A DNA stretch of 64,000 nt from Episyrphus balteatus (taxonomy: Eukaryota; Arthropoda; Insecta; Diptera; Syrphidae). The translations under genes and the position numbers were made by a program. Shown in pieces: positions 23,501 to 34,850 of the stretch. Position 1 is the first letter of the stretch. Each line of letters starts with the position of its first letter. The notes beneath the pieces are model-generated. The model did no database searches. It was not told where the DNA came from and saw only the letters and a list, made by a program, of their open reading frames with translations. The stretch is from assembly GCF_945859705.1 (NCBI RefSeq), contig NC_079137.1:70516277-70580276 (forward strand), written 5' to 3'.

Positions 23501-24660
23501 GCTTTTAATTATCTCTGTCTCTCTCTCTTTCACTCTCTCACTCCCACACTCTTTCCCTCTGTCGATATAATATACTTTGAGTTTTTCAAGCTACCTAATT
23601 AATTTGGAATTTCCTGCTGGAATTTTTGCGAGATGAACAAAAAATAAAGGGTTTTTGCTGTATACTGACTGAGAATTGAGAAGGAAGGGTTTTTTTTTGT
23701 ATAAGCATCATCATCATCAGCAATATAAGTCGGGAATTTGGCAACTATGCTGAAAAGTGATTGTGTTGGCTTGGGCTTTTGTATTGTATGCGAGAAAATT
23801 GATCCCCTGGATGAAAAAAAAAAAAGATATTAATCAGGATATTCTCATATAGAGTAAAGCTGAATGCTGAGTTGTTAACTAAATTATACAAAATGATGAT
23901 TTTAATTTCAAGTAGGTATGATGGCTATATACAAGTGTAGTATCAACAAAACGGATGGGAAAAAAAAATTGAATGAGGTCGGTTTGTATAATGTAAGAAG
24001 ATGACGAAAGATAGATAAAGGGATATCTATAAAAAAATGTTTACCACTGTGCATTTGCTTGATTAATTTTATTTCAATCGACAAAATATTCAAAGAAGAG
24101 TATAAAAGAAGGGTATAGAATGAATTTGTCGCTGTCCGTTTTAATTAGGTTTTATGTTTTTTTTTTTTTTTAATGAAAATGTATATGAAATTGGTCAAAA
24201 CTGATTGAAATGTTAGATGCTAATTAATTTTTTTTTATGCTTTCGTTTGAATCTGTTCTGAGTTGAAGTTGCATTCATTGAATAATGTATTGAAATTGAA
24301 AAGAATTTTCATGAGAAACAGAAATTTTCTTTATTCAGCTGGATGTTTGAGCTTACTTTCTCATTTAGCCGCCTTCTAATTATGGGGGTGTATGTGTCCA
24401 GGCGTCCATATAATTTGCATCCCGTGAATTAGCCCAAGAATTTATTTATTAATGATTCTTCAAGAATTATAATCTTTTAACAACAACAACATCTTGAAGG
24501 TGCTACCAACAAGTGTTTATGGCTAGAGTTACAGTACTGTTACAAGGATTCTTCAAGAAATTCAGTTCTCGAATTTCAACGCCTTTGTACTAACGTTTGC
24601 ACCTGAAGAAGTTAAGTGAGTTATTCATATGGATGATTTCCTTGAGACGAACTAGTATGA
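20531..24660. other. AT-rich DNA, then host-like block with simple repeats
   Basis: 20531-21650 is AT-rich with homopolymers. 21660-23900 has balanced composition and includes CTACCGCTACCGCACTACC near 21694, poly-C at 22607-22619 and 22731-22742, CA near 23075-23090 and CAT near 23706. No frame shows protein-like features. The block may be host intergenic or intronic DNA. Confidence 0.4.
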
Positions 24661-24666
24661 GTATAT

Positions 24667-24785
24667 GGGACTGGGATCAAAATCCCGAAAACCAAACACG
24701 CGAAAATCCAATATCCCGAATACCTTAAATCCCTTAAATCCAGAAAACTCGAAATCCAAAAAATCCCGAAAGCCCATAATAACGT
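24667..24785. mobile_element. Solo end of a Mutator-like element
   Basis: GGGACTGGGATCAAAATCCC resembles the termini of the element at 19719. It is followed by an irregular array of AATCCCGAAAA words, the same end design with a different word. No matching right end is seen within the window, so this is probably a truncated copy. Confidence 0.45.
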
Positions 24786-24789
24786 TTAA

Positions 24790-27700
24790 AAAAATCCAAG
24801 CATTTAGCTATATTTAAAGTAAATTTTAAATTATTAAATCAAACTGTTGAAAAACTAATTAAATAAAATGCATGACTTGGTCGTACGAACTTGCTCTTAG
24901 AGTTCAAGTTGCTTAAATTTTTAAGACTTTTTATATAGAAATGTATGAAATGTATTTATATAAAAAAAAAAAAAATTAAAAAAAAAAATAAAATTAATTT
25001 TCAAAAAATAAAGCAACATGTGAAATCAAATTGCCCCACAAAACAAGTATGCAGTTTTATTTGATATATTAAGGTGCATATTTAAAAAAAAAAAAATTCA
25101 AAATCGTTAGAGCCGTTTTTTAAAACACTAATTTTTTAAAAATAATTTTTTGGAAAAAAAGTTTTAAAATAAAATGTGTATGTCATTTTGTAGAAATCAC
25201 AACATCTAAAAACAAAATTTTAAAAAAAATTCAATGTCCCGTTTTCGAAAATTTGATTTTACAAAAAAAAAAAAAATTTCAAAATTTTTTTAAAAATCCA
25301 AAAATTATTTTTTGTTAAATTTTATTTTTGGCTTATATGAAAATTACATAAATGCTTTTGTATAAAAAATTTCGTTGAAATACAATAAGCAGTTTTGCAG
25401 AAAATCGGATTTAAACAGATTTGAAAAAAGCGGTCCTATGGCAGGTTACCGTTAATAATGATTTTCAAAAAAAAATTTTTCTTCAAAAGATAGACCTTGT
25501 TTTAAAACTAATACCTATTTGAATTTTTTTAACAAAATCGTTGGAGCCGTTTTCGAGAATTTAAATTTTTCCGAAATTTTTATATGACAGGTACCGTTAT
25601 TTTTGATCCAAAAAAATTAATTCCAAAAACCCCTCTAAAGAGTCTCCAAAAACTGCTACAAAGCAAGTTTGAAGTCAATCGGTCCATCCGTTTAGGCTCT
25701 AGTTCCTTATACAGACACACCTTGTTGGCTCCCTTGAGGAAATCCTGAGAAGAATTTATTATTCTTTGTTTTAAAAATATTTGAATATTTTAGTAATTCT
25801 TAGGAATGGCTTAGGAAAATTTAGAGTTTCCTGGGCTTTCTCTTCTTTCAGTGAAAATTTAATTGATCAGTCGCTAATAAGACTCTGCATTTTCATCATC
25901 GGTGTCCTTATCGTCATCAAGTTAAACCAAACAAGGGAGGATCATGTATTAAACCGGTTTATAATGTATGAAAATATGAATTTAGTTAGGTATGTTTGTT
26001 CCCTCATAACTTCTAAACAACTCATCATAATTTGATGAATAAAGTGTTATTGGAAGCATTTTGGTTGTACACTGGATATAGGTTATGAAAAATCTAGATA
26101 TAACACCGTCTGAATGCAAATGTCATGACCAAACTGGGTTTTTGTCTTCGAACTCATTTTTTGTATATATACTTTTTTTTTTGTTTAATTTGAGTTTTAT
26201 TTTGTTTAAGTGTACATGAAGGCGCTGTAGGTACATATCGACCAAAAAAAATGTATATTATTATTTTTGACACTTAGAGGGCGCTGTTTAAAAACTTTTC
26301 ATATGGCTATGAACCAAAAAATTAGTTCAAGTTCTTTTCTAGTTTTTATTGAATTTTATTAGATGGATCTCAATAAAACAGACTGAAAAACTGGTAAGCC
26401 GCTTGAACTCGTATTTTTTCCATTTATGATTGGAATAGCGGAAAAAGCATGCAATTGCAAATTCGTCATTCACTTGAATAAACCCAGATTTTAAACCAGG
26501 TTGAATGCGGCTAAAATCTTTAAAATTTATTATTTTTCTTTGGATTGAATATTAAATGTCCCACTTATTAGTCCTTAAATGTTTGTTTCTAAATCAACAC
26601 TCACCAATGACTTTGGTCGTGAATTCAAATATTTAAAAACCAATTAAATCAAACCAATTTACATTCCAAATGAATTCATCTAAACCGTTTTTTTTTTTTT
26701 CTTGAATAAAACATAATGTGCCCACCTTTTATTTGTTAGGCCATATAGAATTACATCCACTCCAATTGTTACAATCCTTCCTCCTTTTTTTGTTTTGCAT
26801 TCAATGTGGTGGGATAAATGGAATTGTAAAAATTTAACATTTAACAAGCTTAAGGGCAAGTCCTCTTCAATTATACCTTTGACCAGCCTATTCTTTCACA
26901 AAAAAAAAAAACCCAAACCAATCCAAAAAAAAAATAAAAATGGAAAACCCCCTTAAAAACAAATAAATTAAAGCAAATAATTCCATGCGAATAAATGCAG
27001 AGAATGTCTTCGTTCCCAGCTTAAGTTTTTTTTTTTTTGGGACCCATACCTTCCAAACAAACAAACAAAAAAAATATAAAAAAATTCATTTTATGTGTAT
27101 AATAGGTTTGTGGGTAGAGCCTGATCCAACAACCTCCTTCTTTTCTTAAGAAAAAACTCACAAAAAAAAAAAAAAAAAAAAAAACAAACCCCAGTGAACC
27201 GAATAATAAAAGAAGAAAAGAAAAGCAATTAATTGCTCAGGTATTTGCACCTCCAATTTGCCAAATTGAAATCTTCACTTTCAGTTTTTTTTTTTCGTTC
27301 GTTTCTTCTTTCCAATAGAAGAGGCTATAAGTATACCAAAAACCTATCTATAAACCATGAAAGACTGTAGAAATATACTACTCATTTTCCATTTTACTTA
27401 CTTTCTCATCACAAGGACATCATTGATGGTTAAAGACGCTTCAGTTCTTTCTTTTCTATTTTCATTATACCTATAAACTTGAGAACCTTATACCTAACAT
27501 TCATATACTACATCTGGAGCCTTTTTTTTTCTCTTAAAATAACACGAAAGACTTACTTCGACGATGAAACAAACAAACAAACAAAAATCCTAATTTTCTC
27601 CATCACTTGGTGCGGAGTGGAGTCGAGTCTCGTTTTTAGTTTTCGTTTCTTTGAACAATTTTAACCAATTGCCAGGATACCTTTCATCTTACATTTGATA

Positions 27701-28928
27701 TTTAATTAATACCTTAAGGTACCTTTATTTTTTGGGCCATCTTAGGGAGAATATTTAATACCTTCTCGTAAAATAAAAGATCTATCTAGATCCATTTTGT
27801 AGAAAAAAAAAGAAGAAAGAATTTTTTTTTACCTATATGAACGTGCATTTTCTTAGTTAGCTCTCCTTTTTTACTGGTTCCTTTATTGAAGCAAGTCAGA
27901 GAGTGGCTATAATAATATCCACTTCGTCCTTCCTTATACTTTATTTTTTGGTGTTATTTCTTCCTTTTTGAGCTTCATATATTTTTTAAGTACTTCCGCT
28001 TGTGGTGACAAATTTTCCCGTCGTCCGAGTCTATATCATTTTCTCTTCCGGCAAGTAACTTTTAGCGCGCGAAGGCAAAGACCTAGAGATGGGCATAACT
28101 TATATTTGGCGCCAGTATTACCACTTTTTTGTACTATTGTGAGGGAAGGATTTGTCATGGTGGAAAAAGGCGAAATTTTAAATGGCAATCCTGCAGAAGA
28201 GATTTACGTTTAGTTAAGGACGGATGCTGAGATGGATTTCGTTGCTGTGAATTTGTGAAGTAAGCCCTTTTTTTTCTTAAATCGTTAATTTTAAATTTTG
28301 TTCCAGATTGTTCTCGATTTGTTCCGAATTGTTAATTTAATTTTTTTTTTCTGTAAAATTTTTGACATAGTCCCCTTTTTTTAAATTGAACTTATGGGTC
28401 CAAAAATTAGACCTCATCATTGGCTACCAGAGACTCGTGTACACATTTTACATTGTACTTCTAATAAAGCACTCTGGCAGTTTCCGTTAACACAGCCACA
28501 ACAAAATTCTGACCTGTTTAGTACATAATATGTTTTTCATGCCGCTAAAACCGAATCCGAAATGTTAGGTTTTTCAGACAACCTCAAAAAGTGTTCAAAG
28601 ACAACTAAAACTAACTACAAAATTCGGTGAAATCACTATAAGCTTTCATTCTCCAGATCTCGAAAGGTTCCCCAGCCGAATAAACAAAATAGTTGTTTAG
28701 TTTAGGATTTCAAAAGTTCACCGAACAAAGTTTAAATGATTTTTCAAGTAGATACTAAAAGACCGCCATCAAAAGCTTCGCGTGTCTTATTTATAGAGAA
28801 TTTTCAAATGTAGTAAGCCTATGAGAATTGAATTTAAGTTTTAAATTTTGCAGGCAAATAAAGACCGAAAAATGTAAGACTTAGATGCCTCAAATAATTC
28901 TTTGAAATTCATTTTCATAAATAAAGCT
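24790..28928. other. AT-rich repeat-derived and host-like DNA
   Basis: 24950-25740 reads as decayed repeat DNA (poly-A patches, and a GTCAATCGGTCCATCCG-type stretch near 25675). 26560-28260 is host-like with many A/T runs (27160-27184 poly-A). No gene is recognised. A frame at 27968-28213 lacks protein motifs. Confidence 0.4.
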
Positions 28929-28975
28929 GGGCCCTGTTTCAGAGCTACTAGCTACTACATCAACTACATCAGCTA

Positions 28976-29405
28976 CACAGAGAAAAATAGACCACATAAA
29001 ATAGAACAAAAACAATAAGATTTCTCTATGGTTTTCATCCAATAAGGAAACCTTATTAAAACAATCGGGTTTTCCTTATTGTTTTAAAATCTGCAAAAAA
29101 ATAAAAAAAACGATGACCAGGCTGGGAATCGAACTGGAGACTTCAAATCATTAGTGGCCCACCTTACCACCTGAACCAACCTGCCATGAAAATATTGATC
29201 GCCATTTTTGTTCTAGTGCTAAGTTGTAAAAAAAATCAACTTTTCAGTCAAATTTTAATAAGATTTTCTCTATAAAAATAATAAGAAATCTCCTTAAAAA
29301 AACCTTATTAATCGTTGATTTTAATAAGATTTCCTTATGAAATGTATGGACGGTAAAACAATATGGCAATCTGTTAGTTTTTAGCGGGTCATATTTTTCT
29401 CTGTG
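28976..29405. mobile_element. 430-bp element with tRNA-like core, copy 1
   Basis: The termini are CACAGAGAAAAATA and its reverse complement, flanked by TA (28974-28975 and 29406-29407). By eye it is base-for-base identical to the copy at 30148-30577. The interior carries several AATAAGG/CCTTATT dyads and, on the minus strand, a tRNA-like segment (29118-29183). It is inserted in the GGGCC-ended MITE. It could be a mariner-like MITE that captured a tRNA pseudogene or SINE head, but the superfamily is uncertain. Confidence 0.8.
29118..29183 (-). other. tRNA-like sequence (degenerate)
   Basis: Read on the minus strand, this segment has a TGGTTCAGGTGGTAAGG block resembling the D arm/A box and, about 35 nt on, GTTCGATTCC matching the B box. 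CAGGTTG and CAGCCTG at its ends can pair over seven bases. An AAT triplet sits where the anticodon would be. The T stem and anticodon stem do not pair, and at 66 nt it is too short for a functional tRNA. It is best seen as a pol III promoter relic; an identical segment lies at 30290-30355. Confidence 0.45.
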
Positions 29406-29620
29406 TACATTTACTACATCAGCCATCTCAAAAGCCAATAGTTGAGTCTGATTGAAATTCAGTAAATATTTATAATGGTTTAAATAGTTCAAAAGTTCTA
29501 ATAAAATACTTCCGGAAGTCCAACAGGCCGCCGAAATTAATGATTAAAGTTATTGATGTAGCTGATGTAAACAATGTAGTATCTAAGCTCTGAAAAAGGC
29601 CCCTGCCTGCTATACAAATA

Positions 29621-29835
29621 AATGATCGCGATTTTTCTTCTAGTGCTAAGTTTAAAAAAAAAATTATCCTTTTACTTAAATTTTAAGAAGATTTTCTCTA
29701 TGAAAATAATAAGAAATCTTGTTAAAAAAACCTTCTTAATCGTTGATTTGAATAAGATTTCCTTATAAAACATATATGGGCAATAAAACAATAAGGCAAT
29801 CTGTTAGTTTTTAAGTGATCATATTTTTCTCTGTG
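29621..29835. mobile_element. 430-bp family, truncated diverged copy 3
   Basis: This matches the right half of the 430-bp element (from TTCTAGTGCTAAG to the TTTTTCTCTGTG end) at roughly 80-85% by eye. It lacks the left end and the tRNA-like core. Its right end is followed by TA, like copy 1. It lies between the two identical copies. Confidence 0.75.
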
Positions 29836-29839
29836 TAAC

Positions 29840-30147
29840 TGGTTTGAAAACTGCTAATTTAAAGACTGTTCATGCTAGATGTTACTGCTGCCAGTCTCCC
29901 AAAATTTCAGCTTGCCTAACTTCCAGCAGCAGATGAATACTTTTCCACCTAAGTGTGTTTAACCTCTTATCTGGGTGCTTGTATCGTCTGCATTGAAAGA
30001 CTGTTAACTCGTCTAACTTTATTATATTAGAATTCAAATGAAATATTTTTACTTTAATTTGCTTGATTCTGCGAGGAGGAGTCATCAGTGACGGTTATTG
30101 GTGACACAGTTTCCAGAAATAGTTGGTCAAAATCCTCCGCCATTTTG
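29840..30147. other. Single-copy DNA between element copies
   Basis: No gene is seen. The composition is ordinary. A 67-codon frame on the minus strand has no recognisable domain. Confidence 0.4.
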
Positions 30148-30577
30148 CACAGAGAAAAATAGACCACATAAAATAGAACAAAAACAATAAGATTTCTCTA
30201 TGGTTTTCATCCAATAAGGAAACCTTATTAAAACAATCGGGTTTTCCTTATTGTTTTAAAATCTGCAAAAAAATAAAAAAAACGATGACCAGGCTGGGAA
30301 TCGAACTGGAGACTTCAAATCATTAGTGGCCCACCTTACCACCTGAACCAACCTGCCATGAAAATATTGATCGCCATTTTTGTTCTAGTGCTAAGTTGTA
30401 AAAAAAATCAACTTTTCAGTCAAATTTTAATAAGATTTTCTCTATAAAAATAATAAGAAATCTCCTTAAAAAAACCTTATTAATCGTTGATTTTAATAAG
30501 ATTTCCTTATGAAATGTATGGACGGTAAAACAATATGGCAATCTGTTAGTTTTTAGCGGGTCATATTTTTCTCTGTG
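30148..30577. mobile_element. 430-bp element with tRNA-like core, copy 2
   Basis: Identical by eye over 430 bp to 28976-29405 and in the same orientation, but with different flanks (TG at 30146-30147 and 30578-30579). The unrelated flanks argue for two insertions rather than a segmental duplication. The identity argues for recent activity or gene conversion. Confidence 0.85.
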
Positions 30578-30579
30578 TG

Positions 30580-31273
30580 GACCGTTTGGACTTTGGAGTC
30601 TTTTTTGTATCGAACTTCTTTTTTTTTTTTAGTAAAAAACTTATTTGAAGAAAAGCTCATGAAATAGGTACCAAGACTTAATGGAATAATTCTTTATCAT
30701 TCGTGCGTGTAACTAGAATTAGGATGACCTAAAATGTCCTGTCAAGTCTGAAAGCCTTAAGAACTACTTATTCAAATTCATATCAAAGATATTCTAAAGG
30801 GTTTTGTCAATATCTTCAAAAGATTCAAAATCGAAATGGCCTTGAATCTTTGGCAATCCATGTCACACTTCCTTACAGTAACTTCTTATTTTGATATGAT
30901 ATTTTTGATATCCCTAACCTTAGAATACTAGTAGCTGTATGTAGTCAGCAATCTAAAACATTCAAGTCAGTTTGGAGGCCCATAGAAAACTTAACAAGCT
31001 CTTTCACCATCAACAAAATAAAATGCGGGCCTTTAAGTAAAGTTTTTATAGTCAAACCCGTACCGTTTACGTAGTGTGTGTGTGTGCTCTGCGGTTGTGA
31101 CACATTCCTAGCATAAAACCACTATATTCTGAGGTTGTGCATTGCAAAGCAAACCCATCTCTATACCCACTATATGCAATAACGTTCAAAAGGATAGCTT
31201 TTATTTTTCTCCCGAAAAAAGGTAATTTTTGGAAAAAGGACACCCTTAACAGGACTACATGATATATACCGGA
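30580..31273. other. Unassigned single-copy DNA
   Basis: No gene or element is recognised. A short GT run lies at 31075-31084 and poly-T at 30609-30620. Confidence 0.4.
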
Positions 31274-31278
31274 CGACG

Positions 31279-32564
31279 CACAGTGGTGCCATTTGACGTT
31301 TTTGGCGACAAAATTCATTTGCACGGCCATTTCTGGACGAAAAGTCATGAAATTTGGTACACTGAATGATTATAGTATGGAGAATACGAAAAGGCTGCCA
31401 ACTTTTTTTTATTCAAAATGGCGGCTCCAAAATGGCGGAAAGAATGAGCGTTAAAATAGAATTTTCATTTTCAAAACAGTATATAAGCTAGAAATTGGGC
31501 TAAATTCATGTCAAAAAGGAGTTAGATTTAAGATTTAGAACTCATAGATTCATATGCGTTACAAAAAAATCAAAAAAATTGAGAACAAAGTCCAAAAAAT
31601 GCCAATTTAGTAAAACACACTTTAAGACCTCTAATTACGCTATTTCATGCATTTTTTTTTAATTTATCACAATTTTGGGATCTCTTCTATTTATGTTTCA
31701 TAAGAAAATTGAAAATATTGGGGTTATATGGTTGCCAACTATGTTTTTAAGTAAATATAAGAAAACATGATATAATGAAAAGTTTCAATGTTCCATAAAA
31801 CTGAGAATTTATTTTTTCCGTAAACCAAAATATACTTTTCTAATAGATTTTAGCGTTTTAAATTCAAATCCGGAGTTAAAAAAAATCTATGACGTCACGT
31901 TTCAAAGATAAAAATTAATTTTGATCTACTTAAATCTCGAAAACGTGACGTTATAGATTTTTTTTGACTCCGGATTTGAATTTAAAACGCTAAAATCTAT
32001 TAGAAAAGTATATTTTGGTTTACGGAAAAAATAAATTCTCAGTTTTATTGAACATTGAAACTTTTCATTATATCATGTTTTCTTATATTTACTTAAAAAC
32101 ATAGTTGGCAACCATATAACCCCAATATTTTCAATTTTCTTATGAAACATAAATAGAAGAGATCCCAAAATTGTGATAAATTAAAAAAAAATGCATGAAA
32201 TAGCGTAATTAGAGGTCTTAAAATGTGTTTTACTAAATTGGCATTTTTTGGACTTTGTTCTCAATTTTTTTGATTTTTTTGTAACGAATATGAATCTATG
32301 AGTTCTAAATCTTAAATTTAACTCCTTTTTGACATGAATTTAGCCCAATTTCTAGCTTATATACTGTTTTGAAAATTAAAATTCTATTTTAACCCTCATT
32401 CTTTCCGCCATTTTGGAGCCGCCATTTTGAATAAAAAAAAGTTGGCAGCCTTTTCGTATTCTCCATACTATAATCATTCAGTGTACCAAATTTCATGACT
32501 TTTCGTCCAGAAATGGCCGTGCAAATGAATTTTGTCGCCAAAAACGTCAAATGGCACCACTGTG
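31279..32564. mobile_element. 1.3 kb Transib-like foldback element
   Basis: The element begins CACAGTGGTGCCATTTGACG and ends with the reverse complement. It is flanked by a 5-bp GC-rich direct repeat CGACG (31274-31278 and 32565-32569). CACAGTG termini with 5-bp GC-rich duplications are the Transib signature. The arms, about 624 bp each (31279-31902 and 31941-32564), are nearly identical and separated by 38 bp, so the element is one long hairpin with no transposase. At the left end, the heptamer CACAGTG is followed after 22 nt by ACAAAATTC (31308-31316), which matches the RSS nonamer at 7 of 9 positions; the right end mirrors this. Confidence 0.88.
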
Positions 32565-32569
32565 CGACG

Positions 32570-33330
32570 ATGGCGACAAACGCCAAATAACACGATATGA
32601 CTATGAAGGCGACATGGTGGCAATGGTGGCAACATTGTGCGGGGATAAAGAACATGAATCTGTTGCTTGCTGCTGGTACTTTACTTTCATACTTGGTCCT
32701 GCAATCCTGTTATATTTCTTGCTCTCTGATATACTCCTCGTTGCTGCTTCATCCTCGGTACGGTACCAGGTTGTATTATTATTATGTCAGTGGTAGTGTA
32801 TTGTGGTGCGACGATATCTAGGTGAAGGGCTTTGTTTTTTTTTTTTGGTTTTGATGATGGTTTTTGTGGTTCCAGTGATACAATATTATAAATTTTATGC
32901 ATTAGGGATATTTATCATTTTGTTGGATACAACAGTTAGAGAGATATACAATGCGATATCCCTGTGATAATATCAAATTCGAGATGAATTTATGTTCGCG
33001 TTCACTTTGATTGATTGTCCGGAAAATTAGGGTTACATTTTTGAAACAAGCAAAAAATAACAGAATACAAAAAAAAAAAAAATAAGTAAAATATTTCGAC
33101 TTTGTAAAGCTGTTTGGTTAATATTTAGAGATAATTAAAGGCCGTGAAGTGTAATGATTAAAGAATTTCCCCAAAAGTGATTGTCATTAACTTGATCAAA
33201 TGAATTGGAAAAGATTTTTGTTGGAAAAATAAGAGAATGAGAGGATTTCATTATAGTTTTTAAGAGACAGAAAAAAATATATATATTTGAGTTGGGTTCA
33301 TTTTCAGTGAAAAATTTGTAATATTAAAAA
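32570..33330. other. Host-like DNA before the satellite
   Basis: The sequence is balanced, with GGCGACAAACGCC and GGTGGCAATGGTGGCAA patches. Overlapping frames of 70-81 codons show no motif. Poly-A lies at 33069-33083. No exon is supported. Confidence 0.35.
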
Positions 33331-34260
33331 GAGTAAGAGTAAGAGTAAGAGTAAGAGTAAGAGTAAGAGTAAGAGTAAGAGTAAGAGTAAGAGTAAGAGT
33401 AAGAGTAAGAGTAAGAGTAAGAGTAAGAGTAAGAGTAAGAGTAAGAGTAAGAGTAAGAGTAAGAGTAAGAGTAAGAGTAAGAGTAAGAGTAAGAGTAAGA
33501 GTAAGAGTAAGAGTAAGAGTAAGAGTAAGAGTAAGAGTAAGAGTAAGAGTAAGAGTAAGAGTAAGAGTAAGAGTAAGAGTAAGAGTAAGAGTAAGAGTAA
33601 GAGTAAGAGTAAGAGTAAGAGTAAGAGTAAGAGTAAGAGTAAGAGTAAGAGTAAGAGTAAGAGTAAGAGTAAGAGTAAGAGTAAGAGTAAGAGTAAGAGT
33701 AAGAGTAAGAGTAAGAGTAAGAGTAAGAGTAAGAGTAAGAGTAAGAGTAAGAGTAAGAGTAAGAGTAAGAGTAAGAGTAAGAGTAAGAGTAAGAGTAAGA
33801 GTAAGAGTAAGAGTAAGAGTAAGAGTAAGAGTAAGAGTAAGAGTAAGAGTAAGAGTAAGAGTAAGAGTAAGAGTAAGAGTAAGAGTAAGAGTAAGAGTAA
33901 GAGTAAGAGTAAGAGTAAGAGTAAGAGTAAGAGTAAGAGTAAGAGTAAGAGTAAGAGTAAGAGTAAGAGTAAGAGTAAGAGTAAGAGTAAGAGTAAGAGT
34001 AAGAGTAAGAGTAAGAGTAAGAGTAAGAGTAAGAGTAAGAGTAAGAGTAAGAGTAAGAGTAAGAGTAAGAGTAAGAGTAAGAGTAAGAGTAAGAGTAAGA
34101 GTAAGAGTAAGAGTAAGAGTAAGAGTAAGAGTAGGAGTAAGAGTAAGAGTAAGAGTAAGAGTAAGAGTAAGAGTAAGAGTAAGAGTAAGAGTAAGAGTAA
34201 GAGTAAGAGTAAGAGTAAGAGTAAGAGTAAGAGTAAGAGTAAGAGTAAGAGTAAGAGTAA
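33331..34260. repeat. (GAGTAA)155 hexamer satellite
   Basis: This is 930 bp of uninterrupted GAGTAA, exactly 155 units, with a single visible change (G for A at 34134). The purine-rich strand is the given strand. The homogeneity implies recent expansion. Confidence 0.97.
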
Positions 34261-34790
34261 AAATGTAAAAATGTAAAAATGTAAAAATGTAAAAATGTAA
34301 AAATGTAAAAATGTAAAAATGTAAAAATGTAAAAATGTAAAAATGTAAAAATGTAAAAATGTAAAAATGTAAAAATGTAAAAATGTAAAAATGTAAAAAT
34401 GTAAAAATGTAAAAATGTAAAAATGTAAAAATGTAAAAATGTAAAAATGTAAAAATGTAAAAATGTAAAAATGTTAAAATGTTAAAATGTTAAAATGTTA
34501 AAATGTTAAAATGTTAAAATGTTAAAATGTTAAAATGTTAAAATGTTAAAATGTTAAAATGTTAAAATGTTAAAATGTTAAAATGTTAAAATGTTAAAAT
34601 GTTAAAATGTTAAAATGTTAAAATGTTAAAATGTTAAAATGTTAAAATGTTAAAATGTTAAAATGTTAAAATGTTAAAATGTTAAAATGTTAAAATGTTA
34701 AAATGTTAAAATGTTAAAATGTTAAAATGTTAAAAATGTAAAAATGTAAAAATGTAAAAATATAAAAATTTAAAAATGTAAAAATTTAAT
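34257..34790. repeat. Compound 8-mer satellite GTAAAAAT / GTTAAAAT
   Basis: The hexamer array passes without a break into 27 copies of GTAAAAAT (34257-34472), then 32 copies of GTTAAAAT (34473-34728). It then returns through a 9-mer to degenerate GTAAAAAT units up to about 34790. The three units share a GTAA/GTTAA core, which suggests derivation by slippage and point change. Confidence 0.95.
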
Positions 34791-34820
34791 GTAACAAAAG
34801 TAAAAGACTTATTTCAACAG

Positions 34821-34850
34821 AATTTGCGGTGTATCCACCTTCCATGGATG
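34821..34850 (+). other. Candidate 30-nt microexon
   Basis: The segment is preceded by a pyrimidine-rich acceptor ending TTATTTCAACAG (34809-34820) and followed by a strong donor, GTAAGTAC. The 30 nt between them are a multiple of three and open in all frames. One phase reads FAVYPPSMD, which looks protein-like. It lies 30 bp beyond the satellite. If real, it would be a frame-keeping cassette exon of a plus-strand gene with very large introns. I do not recognise the gene, and chance pairs of splice signals are common, so this stays tentative. Confidence 0.22.

Larger units (their letters stand above)
28929..29603. mobile_element. MITE with GGGCC termini, interrupted
   Basis: The left end GGGCCCTGTTTCAGAGCT pairs with the right end, which reads GGGGCCTTTTTCAGAGCT when reversed. 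Both continue into ACTACATCA-type words for about 50 bp. Removing the nested element 28976-29405 leaves about 245 bp. The GGGCC start suggests Harbinger, but I could not find a matching 3-bp target duplication. Confidence 0.6.

Noticed and set aside
29118..29183. A functional tRNA-Ile gene
   Set aside because: It is only 66 nt, the T stem and anticodon stem do not pair, and it is embedded in a repeated element.
33331..34260. Telomeric repeat array
   Set aside because: The unit GAGTAA does not match the insect TTAGG telomere repeat or related variants, and it lies internally between non-telomeric sequences.
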